Assembly (NCBI GenBank): GCA_964036195.1
Contig: OZ038452.1
Span: 29,027,785 to 29,091,784, forward strand
Reading direction: 5' to 3'
Origin: Sphaerolaimus hirsutus
Lineage: Eukaryota; Nematoda; Chromadorea; Monhysterida; Sphaerolaimidae
Length of the DNA stretch: 64,000 nt
Positions within the stretch are counted from its first letter, which is position 1. Each line of letters begins with the position of its first letter. Below the pieces are notes generated by a model. The model worked only from the letters and a program-made list of their open reading frames with translations. It searched no databases and was not told the DNA's origin. Positions 34,355-45,430 of this stretch are shown here, piece by piece. The position numbers were made by a program, and so were the translations under genes.

Positions 34355-37300
34355 TCACTGCCGCCCATTCCTTGCCATGGGCGTGGCGCTCCTGACCCTG
34401 GCCACGCCGGGCGGCCGCTTGTGCACCGGCAGGTCGGCCACCGCGTCGTGCTCCGAATCGTCGTCGCTGCGCGGCGGCGCCGACTGCTGCTTGGCCGGCC
34501 GCCGCTGCCCGCCGCCCTTGTCGCCGCGCGCCCGCTGCAACGGCGTGCCGTGCCGTCCCGTCCGCTCGAATGTGAGCTGCGATTTAATTGGTTTAAACAG
34601 TAGGTTTTTCTAGGATGGTTCAATGCCGCGGCGTATCGGGCGGTGGAAAATTTTCGGGAATTTGCCGCGCGAAAACCATAGTTGTTAAAAGAATTTACGT
34701 TTACTCTGAAAATACGTATAATCGAGTACCGAGTAAATATGCAGAATAGAGTAAAAAATAAAAAAGTACTACCGTATTACCTCGAAATACCCCCATGGGG
34801 GTTTATTATTTCGCCAGCAAAATTTGAGGGGGGTTAATTCGAGGGGAGGTTTATCATTTCGTCAGAAATTTACGTAAGGATCGTGGTGAAAAGTAGGCAT
34901 TTGCGTGCCCAAAACAGGTAATAAATGTGTCCGAACGGGGTAGATTTGGACATAAAAATGTAGATAGCTACACAAACTAGTCTGTGTAGCTGCAATGCAA
35001 ATTTGCAGTAATATACATCATTTACATTGTATACATGACGTATTTATTACGGACATGACATATATCATTCCGAAGGCGGGGGTTTATTATTTCCCCAGCC
35101 CATTTTGAGGGGGGATAATTCGAGGTAATACGGTAACTTAGGTTTTCTGAAAGAATACTCGTTTTTACGATTTCTCTGATGGAATAGTAATTTACTCAAC
35201 GTTTTTCGCAGTGTTCACGTAAAGAATTACTTTACGTTTTCTGTACTCAGTGGTGAGTAAAAAATAATTAACATTGCGTTTGTTTCCGAAAATTCCAGCA
35301 CTTTTAACAATGCAACAACTGCACCTGGTGGCTGGTGCGGCGGCGGCCGGCGGGCTGGAGCCTGGCGCCGCGCTCGTCCACGGTCGTGAAGGTGGTCAGG
35401 TCGTCGGCGAGGCGGCCGGGCGACAGTCTGCCGCCGCGGCTGTCCGACGACACCACCGACGAGTCGAGCGACGACCGGCGGCCCTTGCTCCTCCGCACGC
35501 TGCCGTAGTTGTCCAGAGGCGCTGTTGCGCGCTGCGCGTGGGCGGGGGCGGTGTGTAAGCGAAACAACCTACCCGAAATCCTAGAATAAGCCCCCTTGAA
35601 TAATTCCCTCATGTTGGTTGGGTAAGAAAAAATAACTCTCCCTCTGTGATGAGTGGAAAACGTGCTGCTAAAATTAAGAAATTTTAGATCTAGTCACACA
35701 GACCAAAAAGCTACGTCTGGGGGCTGATTCACCGAATGCAAATGCAGTGCAGCATGTGAAACTAAAAATACAAAAGAATATTAGCCTACCGCAGTGGCAT
35801 TCGTATAACGAATTAGGTCCAATTTTTCCTGAAACTTCTGAGGAAAAATAACCCCAGCCCTTGAAAACCTCCCTCCAACAAAAACCCTGACAAAAAAATT
35901 CACCCGAAAAACCCATCTTATTCGAGGATTTGCAGTAATTCCATGTCTCTCCGTCTAATGCGCCGGGTATGGAGTGGCATTCCGATATACTCCTTCTAGT
36001 AAATCCCCCGTAAATATCTCGTCAGTTGAAAGTTTGTTTTTAAAATATAAATCCCCAGGGGCTTATCCAAGAATAGGCATATTTAATCCCGTTCCGGGCA
36101 TGGTTTGATACACTGTGTTCACTGTGATAACAACTGAGGCGTCTAGATCTAGTCGACAAGTCCACAAAATGCGATTTTGAGTAAATCGCATTTTAAGATT
36201 CCGATCCATTCCAGGTTCATCCTGCGTGTCCAATTTGGCTCTCTCGCGCCTACCATTAAGTTCCAAATGTTGACAATAAAGTATCAAATTTTCAGCCATT
36301 TCTCTCAACGTATACGTGAAAAATGGGGTGTCCATAAAATTCCGTTTGGACAGAGCAAAACTGTTTTGGGGAGGGAAATCGACTTCTCGACTTCTTGCAC
36401 TAACAAACATTTCTGTTCCTGGCCTGGATGATTCTCCCTTATGGGCAATTTATGGACTTGTCGACTTTTAGAAGTAGACGCCTCAACTGTCAGCTGACCG
36501 AGCGTGATCTGGTGCGCGAGGCGGGCACGGACGCGTCCCTCTGGCCCAGCGTGTTGTAGATCCCGCCCGAGTAGTGGGACGCGGCCCTCTGCAGCGACAG
36601 CGACGAGTGGCCCGGCCCGCTGCGACCGTGCTTGCTCGTTCATTTGGTGCACAGTGTTAAGGCGTTTTACACTAAGGGCGGGTTCGATTCCCGCCTGTGC
36701 AAGTGCAATTTTGCACTCTTTTTTCCTATAGGATTTAAGTGTATTAAGTATTTAAATTTGCACAAATTTGCGCAATCCCTGAGCGGTTTAAACTACTCGC
36801 TCGAATTCTGAGAATGTACTATACTGCTTCTCAACCACATTTTAGCCCCCCTTGGGCTTGTAACAAAATTTCGGTAAGAATGAAAATACGAAAGTTGAAA
36901 ACTTCCATTTAAGACATAACAAGAGCCCTGTGAAGTAAGTGAAAAGCCAGGTGTCAAATGTCAATTAAAACAAATAATAAACGATTTGATTACTGAACTT
37001 TGCATGACAATTGACAGTTTGCATGACAATTGACAAATTTGTATGACATTTTACATGACATTTGACACTCGACTTTACACTTTACAGAGCTTGGAATAGA
37101 ACTGCCACCAGTAGACAATCCTTCGATATAAACTTTCTGTTTAGACTTTTGTTAGACTGTTTGACTGAGGTTAGAACACTTAATTTCACACTCACACTGG
37201 GGGAAAAAGTTTCATTTCCGCGTCCATGCTGAACATGGCGGGCTCGGTGAACGTGTTGGCCAGAACTGCGTATGAGGGCGGCGGCGGCGACAAAGGGCTG

Positions 37301-40300
37301 CGCAGTTCCTGCTTCACTTCCGGATCCTGTGTGGTTTGCATTGATTATAACTCTCCAGTGGAATAGCTAAATTACCTACCTACTAATTCTTGAATCGCAT
37401 CGATCATTCTGAATGTTATACCTATGATTTCCCCATTTTTGTTTTCTTCTCTACTTTGGATATCTTCCACGCTGATAAAACAAAAATGGCATCCTTTCAC
37501 TTTACTGTGTTGCTGCATCAGATATTTACCTAGGTAGGTCCAAAAGAGGTAATTCACGGTGAGGGTTCACAGGTTCACGCGATCTCGAAAATTGCTGGGG
37601 AATAATAAACCCCTACTCGAATAAGCCCCCCCCCCCCCGAAATACACCACTCAAAATTTAACTCTGTAAAAAAATAAACCCCCTGGGGGTATTTCGAGGA
37701 AATACGGTAAATATTTGTTTACTCACAGGCATGTGCAGTCTTCGGACGGTGCGGCGGGGCGGGCGCGCGTGCGGCTGCGTGTGCCTCAGGCGCTCGTCGC
37801 ACAGGCGCAGGCCGCACAGCCACCACAGGCTGCCCGCCAGCAGCAGCGCCGTGCCCAGCGCGCCCAGCAGCGGGCCGGCCAGCTGCAGCGGCGGCACCAC
37901 GGCGGCCGCGTCGTGCCACGGGTGCGTCGTGTTGCCCGCCGCCACCGCCGCCCGGTGCTCCGACAGCCGCTCCTGGGGTCGTGGGCGTTTTGTGACGCGT
38001 GCGCATGCGCAAACCCATTTTCCGATAATAAACTGAAATTTTCAAATTGTCAAGAATCCTTGGAGGTGACCGGGGGGGGGGGAGGGGGAGCAGTTCTCAG
38101 CCCTGTAAAGTTAATACGTCAAGTGTCAAATGTCAAGTAAAATATCTATCAAAACAAAAAAAAAGATTTTATTATTGAACTTACCATGACAAATGACAAA
38201 TCTGTATGACATTTCACATGACAATTGACACTTGAATTAGACTTTACCAGGAGTGATGTGATACACAGACTTGAGATTTTTCCCGCACTTCACGCACTGC
38301 TTAAAAGCACTCATAGAAATCGATGTGTTCGATTCGTAAACTTACCCAGAATGGTGGAGGCAGCAATGCGTAGCCTACGTAAGTCATCGCAATCCCCGCA
38401 GAGAGCAGGAAAAATCCGAAAGATGCCAGGCATGTCTTGGCTACGGAGCCCCGGAATTTTCTGCAAATCAACGCCACACTGTTCAGACATTTAATTGCAA
38501 CATGCTACATAAATATAGCGCATAGATGAAGGTGTAAAGGGCCGACACACACTAGTTGACATCGCAAATTCATGTCAACTGAATGTCGACTAAATAACAC
38601 GACATTTTTTAAAAACTTCACACTTTATGCTGCGATTACAGCCCGGGCGTAAAATAAACCTAAAACTCATAACTCCCAGTACGATTAAAATAAACTCATG
38701 AGCTTTGGACACAAGAAATGTCTGCATCTAAGCTTTCTTTGACTGAAATAACAATGTTGTATCTTTATCCATTCATCTGTAAATCATTTTACGCCCAAAA
38801 TCAATTTTACGCCCGAGCTGTAATCGCAGCATTACAGAAACAATGAAAATTAAGTGTCACGATATAAAATTAACTACCGTATGCTCTATCAATCACATGG
38901 GATTCACATAATCAACCAAAATTTAGTCAAACACAGTTGCCAAGAATTTCGACGTCAATTACCTAGTCTGCGCCGGCCCCAAAGTGTCAACCGCCCACCA
39001 GGACCCACTTAGTCCTGTAAGGAAAGAAGCCGAACGTAGCGGGGTAGAGGATGTCCCAGCCCTTGGGGTAGTAGTAGAAGAAGGGGTCCCTCTGGGCGAG
39101 GGGGCCGAAGTGCACCACCCGCTGGTTGCCCGTCCACTCGGCGGGGTCGAGCTCGCCGTCGTCGCCGGCCGTCTGCGCCGCCGCGTCGTGCTTGTGCGTG
39201 TCGCGCAGCCGGTCTGCGTGCGGGCATCGGGTGGCACTCTCAGACCCTGTAAAAAGCCCTGTCAAATGTCAAGCAAAGTGTCAAAGGTCATGGAAAATGT
39301 CCTGCAAAATGGCAAACACGTTTGCCATTTCCCAGGGCATGCACAAGACTTTTGACACTTACCTAGACAGCGTTTACACTGCATTTTTGTGACGACTCCG
39401 ACAACACTTGAAAAAGTTCCATAATTCAAGTGAAAAGTTCCATATTCATGAGTGAAGCCTCTATCAATCATGACTTGATCAGCCTTACTGCCTAAGACAA
39501 ACATCAAAATATATACATTGCGTGTTCATGCACACTAGATCACACTTTTTTTGTTGTCGGAGGCTGTCGCTGTATTTGTTCCAGGGGCGTTGTGGGCGGC
39601 CTCGTTAAAAGGGCTGGCGACAACAAATGAGCGATATCCTCCGACAACAAGAAAAAAGTGTGATCTGGTCTGCATGAACACGCAGTGTATATAATTTTAT
39701 TTTTGTCGTAGGCAGTGGGGCTGATCAAGTCATGATCAATTGAGGCTTTAAACATCAAAAATATTTCATATGGATCGCACAAAAATGGCTGAAAAATTGC
39801 ATTTTTGTCGTCACAGTCTCACAGTGTAAAAGGCGCCTAAGATGACATTTGACATTTTACAGGGTCTGGGAGTGTTCGCTGTGCACTTAGTACTGCTGTG
39901 GCTGTGACTCTCGAACGGCACTTTTAGTGATGTTAAAGGTACCGGAAAAAATGCACCGCACCGCACCGGCACCGGTGCTATTCTGAAAAAATGGCACCAA
40001 CACTAGCAGGGCACCTGTGAAAATTGAAAGAGCACCGCAACAGCACCGGTGCTGGTGCCCTTCGGTGCCCAAAACCTGGAAACGGTGCTCTGGTGCCTTT
40101 ACATCACTAGACACTGGTTTGGTTTATACGGTGAAAAGAAACTTAGGTATAATAAGTGGCGGTCCGCACACTAGTTGGCACATGTGTGTCAAGTAGCCTG
40201 TGTCAACTCTGAGTTCAGCTTCACTTGTCAATTAGCGATCTTTCAATGCACTTACCATAATCCTTATTTTTCAACATTGCCGCATGTGCAGTTGGAGATC

Positions 40301-41157
40301 GCTCATCTGCGACACGTGAAGCCAAAATCTGAGTTGACACCGACCAGTTGACACACATGCGTCAATAGTGTGCGGGCCCCGGGCCGCTAATGTGTACACG
40401 ATTTTGATTTGCCGGCTCTGCTTTTGAAAACCAGCTGAGCTGCCTTAAGCACCACAGTAGGTGTAGGTTAATATTTAGCAAGCTGTATGGAGCATCTTTC
40501 GCGTCGTATTTAGGTATATAACATTTTTCGTTAATTGGCCAAATTGAGTGCTTACTTCAGTGGCAGCTCAAACACCTTCAGAATTGCCGTTAAACTGGCT
40601 GTTTTTTTTTCAGCTTCTGATGGGAAAGTATAAACAAAGTGTACGGTCAAAGGACCTTTTTACTTAGAAAATTCCTTATTTAGCTACACAGTTGCCATTT
40701 GCCAAAAATACCATCTTCCAGGAAACTTTTGTGTTTAAACTTTTCTCGCCCTTGAACCCGGCGATTCGACACAACAGAATGTGACAGTGCAGAAAAATGT
40801 CAATTTCTTGCTTGGCATTTTTAGGTTGCACATAGCGACGCAGCGAACAATTAGCGCAGTAGCCAAAAACTCTAAATACTTACTTTCTCGTAAAAATTCG
40901 TGAAATGACGCGATCGTTTCAGCGGTAATTTTTTCGCCAGATGACAACGAATTGCAGAGTAAAATAACACCAAATGGCGTGGTAGTGAAACGAGGAAGTG
41001 TTAGTGCGAAGCTGGGTGACCGACAGTCCCTGGTGCGCTTGCCGGCCTTGTGCGGCCGGTGCTTGCGCTTGTCCATCTCCTGCTGCATGATCATGTTGGC
41101 GGTGGCGGGCCCGTGGCGCGCCTTGGCCCCGGCCGGCTCGCGCTTCCAGTACGACGA
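34355..41157 (-). CDS. two-pass transmembrane protein, TMEM200-like, 5' end open
   Basis: Eight exons on the minus strand, in reading order: 41157-41025, 39213-39009, 38460-38346, 37972-37727, 37326-37196, 36634-36499, 35531-35325, 34576-34355. Every junction keeps phase, giving 464 aa and TGA at 34357-34355. Features in order: a basic N-part with MIMQQEMDKRKHRPHKAGKR; an aromatic block FFYYYPKGWDILYPATFGFF; membrane segment 1 LASFGFFLLSAGIAMTYVGY; a short loop with a possible N-glycosylation site NTT; membrane segment 2 LLGALGTALLLAGSLWWLCG; then a Ser/Arg/Pro-rich cytoplasmic tail containing SSLDSSVVSSDS. Topology, the GFFL...GIAM..GY pattern and the AGPLLG start of the second helix recall TMEM200 (DUF2371), but this rests on memory of the family. 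Two donors (41024 GTCGGT, 36498 GTCAGC) are weak. Function is unknown. The upstream start is not fixed: the first in-frame Met is in the 41157 exon, and earlier exons may exist. Confidence 0.72.
34688..35305. mobile_element. hAT-like GTAAACG element carrying a nested palindromic element
   Basis: The left end is TTGTTAAAAGAATTTACG and the right end is GCACTTTTAACAA. A TA-flanked palindromic element (CCGTATTACCTCGAAATACC to GAGGTAATACGG, about 34770-35145) has inserted into the left arm. It lies in the minus-strand gene's last intron, ending at the donor side of the exon at 35325. Confidence 0.6.
35580..35940. mobile_element. palindromic element, AAATCCTCGAATAAG variant
   Basis: CGAAATCCTAGAATAAGCCCCC at the left mirrors CTTATTCGAGGATTTGC at the right, a variant of the TA-flanked group also seen at about 29685-30105 and 52964-53112. 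It lies in the intron of the minus-strand gene between the exons at 36499 and 35531. Confidence 0.5.
36649..36701 (+). ncRNA. truncated tRNA-like sequence with Pol III-type T-tract
   Basis: TGCACAG (36649-36655) pairs perfectly with CTGTGCA (36695-36701) as a 7-bp acceptor-like stem. Inside it, GCGGG-TTCGATT-CCCGC (36678-36694) is a perfect T arm with canonical loop. Only 22 nt remain for the D and anticodon arms; they contain TGTTAAGGCG, which resembles a D-loop/A-box fragment. It is followed by a small hairpin AGTGCAATTTTGCACT and six Ts, like a Pol III terminator. It is probably a tRNA or tRNA-derived SINE remnant with an internal deletion. Confidence 0.5.
36925..37116. mobile_element. introner-like copy in the membrane-protein gene intron
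   Basis: The left end has AGAGCCCTGTGAAGTAAGTG. The right end is CACTTTACAGAGCTTGGAAT followed by AGAACTGCCACCAG. The interior has the GACAATTGACA and TGACATTTTACATGACATTT words of the family. The element lies within the intron 36635-37195 but does not coincide with it. Confidence 0.55.
38545..38985. mobile_element. CACACTAGTTGACAT-tipped element with an internal insertion
   Basis: The left tip GACACACACTAGTTGACATC and the right end GACGTCAATTACCTAGTCTGCGCC are interrupted by about 200 bp (38630-38840) with its own inverted ends (GCGATTACAGCCCGGGCGTA / GCCCGAGCTGTAATCGC). It lies between the exons at 39009 and 38460 of the minus-strand gene. Confidence 0.6.
39231..39868. mobile_element. introner-like element split by an inserted palindrome
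   Basis: The left end GTGGCACTCTCAGACCCTG and the right end ACAGGGTCTGGGAGTG mirror each other. About 39370-39835 is a separate inverted repeat (AACACGCAGTGTATATA-type arms around TTGTTGTCGGAGG). The outer element begins 18 bp from the acceptor side of the exon at 39213. It occupies the 3' part of that intron. Confidence 0.6.
39927..40110. mobile_element. hAT-like MITE, CACCGGCACCGGTGC type
   Basis: The left tip region AGTGATGTTAAAGGTACC and the right end CCTTTACATCACTAG mirror each other. The interior is degenerate GCACCGGTGC words. It belongs with 48284-49794. Confidence 0.6.
40170..40378. mobile_element. GACACATGTGTCAA-tipped inverted-repeat element
   Basis: The left CACACTAGTTGGCACATG and the right CATGCGTCAATAGTGTG mirror each other. 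TCACTTGTCAATTAGCGATC pairs with GAGATCGCTCATCTGCGACA. The same subfamily is in the DNAJC2 intron at about 5424-5595. Confidence 0.5.
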
Positions 41158-41730
41158 CTGGCGAGGTCGGCCGCCCGCGGCCGCGCCCCACCGCCGCGCC
41201 GCCTGGTCGCCGCCGCGCGTCCCGAAAGTCGTGCTGCCGACGCGCCGCTAGATCTCTCGCTTCCTGTCGTCGCTTCCACTCGAGCTCTCGCGCGCGCCGC
41301 CGGAAAATTCGGCGCGGCGCGGCGACAATTCGCCGCAGCGATGGGCCGCCGCCGCTCTGATGGATGTTTTGCACGTTCGTTACCCGACCCGAGTTTGGCC
41401 CGGTTCCGTTTTTATTCGTCGACGGCGGCGGCACCGGTTGGACAGATGTCGCTCGGATGCTATCTATTTCAGGTCGCCGCGACACTGCGACAACGGTGGT
41501 AAAGTTGCTCTGCGACTGCCTTAAACGGCAACAGATAAATGCGAGGTAACAATAAATGTGAATGTTCTGTGTGCCAGGGTGCCCAGCCAACTAGCGAGGC
41601 TTGGAGTAGATAATAAAAAAGAGACCGCTTGCAATGACCAATATCTTGCAAATTACTACAGTGGTCCAATCTAAACAACTACATTTGCACGGAAAGGCGC
41701 CGACGTTTTTACTCCACAATTTGTCATATG

Positions 41731-42069
41731 CAGGGTTGGTTTTAGTAAAATTCTTTTTACTAAAATTGTATTTTATTTTTATTAAAATTGTATTTTATTT
41801 TTATCTTATTCTTCAATTTTCCATTTCATTTTATTCTTCAATTTTTCATTTTATTTTATTATTATTTTTTATTTTAGTTCGTGACCAGGATTGATTTAAG
41901 TAAAATTATTTTTACTAAAATTGTATTTTATTTTTAATTAAATTGTATTTTATTGTTATTTTATTATTCAATTTTACATTTTATTTTTATTTTATTCTTT
42001 AATTTTCTATTTTATTTCTATTTTATTTTTATTTTATTTTTATTTTTTTCTTAGATTTTGCCAACCCTG
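41731..42069. mobile_element. hAT-like MITE, TTTTATTTTTATT type
   Basis: The tips are CAGGGTTGGTTTTAG and the mirror TGCCAACCCTG. The target duplication GTCATATG is perfect (41723-41730 and 42070-42077). The interior is an almost pure ATTTTATTTTT array. Confidence 0.85.
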
Positions 42070-42100
42070 GTCATATGCACACTTTAGGGTGAGCTTTCAG

Positions 42101-42460
42101 GTGGCAGTCCCAAGCCCTGTAAAGTGTGAAGTAAAGTGTAAATGGTAAAGACAAATGTTAAGTAAAGTGTCAATTGTCAGGCAAAGTGACAAATGTGAAG
42201 TAAAGTGTCAATTGTTTTCCAAATATTATTTTTTGTATCCAAGATCCGAGGATACAAGTGTAGTAGTTGAGTGAACTTACTACAAGTTACACAATGATGT
42301 ATCCAATGATACAAAAACATAAGATTTGGATACACAATTGATTTTTTTCTTTCCATTTGTCTTAATATTTTACACTTTGCATGACAATTGACACTTAACG
42401 TTTCATTTGACGTTACATTTGACACTTTACCTTACACTTTACAGGGCTTGTGACTGCCCC
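42101..42460. mobile_element. introner-like element, intergenic copy
   Basis: The left end GTGGCAGTCCCAAGCCCTG is preceded by CAG. The right end CAGGGCTTGTGACTGCCCC is followed by CAG. The interior has AAAGTGTCAATTGTCA words and an AAGATTTGGATACAC / GTATCCAAGATCCGAG pair. It carries a GT at the left edge and an AG at the right edge exactly where exon copies have splice sites. Confidence 0.75.
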
Positions 42461-42671
42461 CAGGACATTGCTTCATCTATCAAAGAATAGTTCGGTGAAG
42501 ATGTGAAATTTGCCTGCAGACACTTACAGTACCATATCGTGAAAAATTTATGGAAAAACTGATGCAACATATAGTATTACCTCCAATTGTAGGCATACCC
42601 TCCAATAAGATTTACTGTCCAATGATAGGTGCACTTTTGGCACTTTTGAGTGTGACGAACAAATAGGCTTA

Positions 42672-43124
42672 CCGTATTTCCTCGAAATACCCCCCCCCCT
42701 TGAAATACCCCCCCCCCCTCGTTTGACCCCCCCCCTCTCGAGACCACTATGAAACAATCACCCCCCCCCTCGAAATACCCCCCCCCCCAAATTGAGTGTA
42801 AAGGGAACGTACATGACAATAACTGTAGTTTATGTTCTGTGTACTGCAGAACACACGTTAAAACAATGTCGGTGTCACGTTAGAACAGTGTACATACCAT
42901 CTACATACTAATATTGGTCTACAGAACCTTATAAATGGCGGTTTTTGTTGCATTTTTCGACGTCTGCGTACGTTTCAGACGACAATTTCATACTTAGTTT
43001 TCAAAAATTTTCTTGTGAAACAATACCCCCCCCCTCGAAATACCCCCCCCCCTCGTTTAACCCCCCCCTCTCGGGACCACTATGAAACAATCACCCCCCG
43101 GGGGGTATTTCGAGGAAATACGGT
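42672..43124. mobile_element. TA-flanked palindromic element
   Basis: TACCGTATTTCCTCGAAATA at the left and TATTTCGAGGAAATACGGTA at the right. Internal C-runs are repeated in the same order in both halves. The middle segment (about 42795-42960) is shared with 24455-24600 and 55140-55260. Confidence 0.7.
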
Positions 43125-43363
43125 AACTTTATAGGTTGAGCGTTTGCTTAATCTGGCGAAAAGAATCCCTGCATCGAGAAGTGAGCATCACTCTAAGAAG
43201 AGGCATCCTCTAATAGTATTTAGGTAGGTATGTGCAGAAAAAGCGAATAGGTAAATCAATTGTGCTTATACCTATTATACAGTTGAAGGCAATATGGTAA
43301 AATGAAAAGTCACATGTTCTCAAAATGATTACAGAAGATTTAAGTCCGGTGAGACCAAGGACG

Positions 43364-43722
43364 ATGCCAGGGGGGGGGGGCGGGGGGGCGGCCGCCCCCC
43401 CCTTCCCGGGCCGGACAGAAAATATGCCAGGAATGGCACATTTCTATGGCGATTTTGTAGGTAGCGTGAAAAAATTTTGCCGGTCAATATTTTCTACGCT
43501 TCAGTAGTCGAAATTCCGCTTCAGATGACTAAATATGGTGCCCGGTATCATACATTTAGGTAGACATTGGCGCCAATGCTAACGCTAATAATGCCATGGC
43601 GCGGCGCCTACAAATGGCGCCAGCGCCATCATAACTCCATTCCGCTTCTATAGGGGTCAAATTTTAGAGGGGGGGCGTCGCCCCCCCCCCCCCCGCTCAA
43701 AAATCCTGGCTACGTCCCTGAG
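43364..43722. mobile_element. inverted-repeat element ending GCTACGTCCCTG
   Basis: The left side begins ACGATGCCAGGGGGG. The right end CAAAAATCCTGGCTACGTCC matches the tip family at 4437-4798. A GCGCC-rich segment at about 43565-43640 lies inside. Confidence 0.5.
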
Positions 43723-43814
43723 TGAGACCATCGCGTAACAGAATGACAAAAATGAAAAAGACCACTACAAATGATTATTTGTCATGCAGGTATTTTACCT
43801 ACTAAATATATCAG

Positions 43815-44111
43815 GTGGCAATCCCAAGCCCTGTAAAGTGTAAAGTAAAGTGTCAAATGTAAAGTCAAATGCATAGTAAAGTGTCAAATGTAAAGTCAAA
43901 TGCAAAGTAAAGTGTCAAATGTAAAGTCAAATGCAAAGTAAAGTGTCAATTGTCATGCAAAGTTCAGTAATAAAATCTTTTCTTTTTTGTTTTGATTGAC
44001 ACTTTACTTTGCATTTGACTTTACATTTGACACTTTACTTTACACTTTACTTTGCATTTGACTTTACATTTGACACTTTACTTTACACTTTACAGGGCTT
44101 GGGATTGCCCC
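43815..44111. mobile_element. introner-like element, intergenic copy
   Basis: The left end is CAG then GTGGCAATCCCAAGCCCTG. The right end is CAGGGCTTGGGATTGCCCCC then TG. The interior is a clean tandem of AAAGTGTCAAATGTAAAGTC and its mirror, the best preserved of the family. The right edge reads CCTG instead of CCAG, so a spliceosomal acceptor is missing here. Confidence 0.75.
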
Positions 44112-44125
44112 CTGTACGTACTATG

Positions 44126-44870
44126 TATCTTCGAACAAGACCCCAGGGAAATTTATTTTCGTTAGAACTTTGAGGGTGGAGGGGGTAATTTTTCGTCAGA
44201 AAACTTTCTGTCATTGTATGAATTCATTCTGTCAACTCATGTAATCCAGGTATGTAACAGTTCAACAACAAAAAAAGTAAGTAGGCACATTATGTATCTG
44301 CTGTCGCTGCGATACGTTGGCTATCATTCAAGGAAGTTTTATTCGAGGATATACGAGAAATGTTTATTTTAGCATAACTGGCAGTTATGACTATGGGAAG
44401 AGACTGCCGTTCGACTTTTACTGTCAATCTGACGAAACGCTCATTGCTACGTTTGTATTCTATTTTTATGACGAGTTGAGTGACATGACACAGCATACCC
44501 ACCCACAGATACCGTATATTCCTGAATAAAGTTCCTGCGCAAAAAAAGGCCGTGTAATCTGGACAATATCCCTGCTTCGATAACTACCTCGTCTTATGGT
44601 CGTGTACATGCCAATTAAAAAGTCGAAAAGGCAGTAAATATAAATATGTGCTCAGAATTAGCCAAAAATATAAGCGACGCCTGGACTAAGCGATTGAACG
44701 TCTCTTGGCAGTTAATAGATGTGAATTCAATGAGCTACATCATGTGAAATTTATAGTTAGGTATGTAACAAAATGTAAGACCCTTCAAATCCCCAAGCAA
44801 TAAGTTAGGTATACATCAAAATATTTGGTTTTATGAAAAAAGTCACTACATGGGGACTTATTCAAGAATA
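44126..44870. mobile_element. diverged palindromic-group element
   Basis: The left TCTTCGAACAAGACCCCAGG and the right TGGGGACTTATTCAAGAATA mirror each other. The interior is AT-rich and holds a second pair near 44330 and 44515. No ORF of note. Confidence 0.4.
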
Positions 44871-45332
44871 TCTTATACGGCGCAGAACTAAAGAACTGTG
44901 ATGCAGCTGAAATACTCAACTATCCAACTGCTGCAGAAATGAAATATTCGAACCGAAAAAATTCTCTTCTCAGATTGTCCGTAATGGTGACAAATAGAGC
45001 GCAGTGCATCCGAGTGTTGCTCTCGGAGCGGCCCATTGTAGCTGTTCAAACATTTTCTTGGGACTAATAGCCAAAAATGAAGTGCAAATGGATGGGGGAA
45101 CGATGTTCTGGGGACAGCTGAAAATATTCGCGCTGCACATTTGTCATTTTTTTTTCTTAGGAAAATATCACAATATTCTGTACATCCATTATATTTATAG
45201 AATACCATGTGGAATATCATTATATTCTATGTATACATTGCTGGAGGCTCATAAAGTTGATTAGCACCCTGCCTGAGTACAGACTGCCATTGCACTGATC
45301 TGAGCCCTGGGTGTACAGCATGCTGACCATAT

Positions 45333-45430
45333 AGCCGGAATTAGAGCCTAGCGTCGATTCGACGTGAAATGACGACGTCATTTTACGTCGTCATTTCACG
45401 TCGAATCGACGCTGAGCTCTAATTCCGGCT
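45333..45430. repeat. near-perfect 98-bp palindrome
   Basis: The arm beginning AGCCGGAATTAGAGC is mirrored by GCTCTAATTCCGGCT, with GTCGATTCGACGTGAAATGA / TCATTTCACGTCGAATCGAC inside. The centre is GACGTCATTTTACGTC. There is almost no spacer. The transcript would form a very long hairpin. Confidence 0.8.

Noticed and set aside
40919..41590. 223-aa Arg-rich minus-strand ORF
   Set aside because: It crosses an AT-rich region and overlaps the exon at 41025-41157 in a different frame. Its composition reflects GC-rich DNA rather than a protein; the other frame joins the downstream exons in phase.
41731..42069. Plain AT-rich microsatellite
   Set aside because: The array is bounded by mirrored CAGGGTTGG tips and a perfect 8-bp duplication GTCATATG, so it is an inserted element.
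43856..44090. Regular AAAGTGTCAAATGTAAAGTC repeats as a possible CRISPR array
   Set aside because: There are no distinct spacers, the units are mirrored about a centre and lie within an introner-like element, and the genome is eukaryotic.
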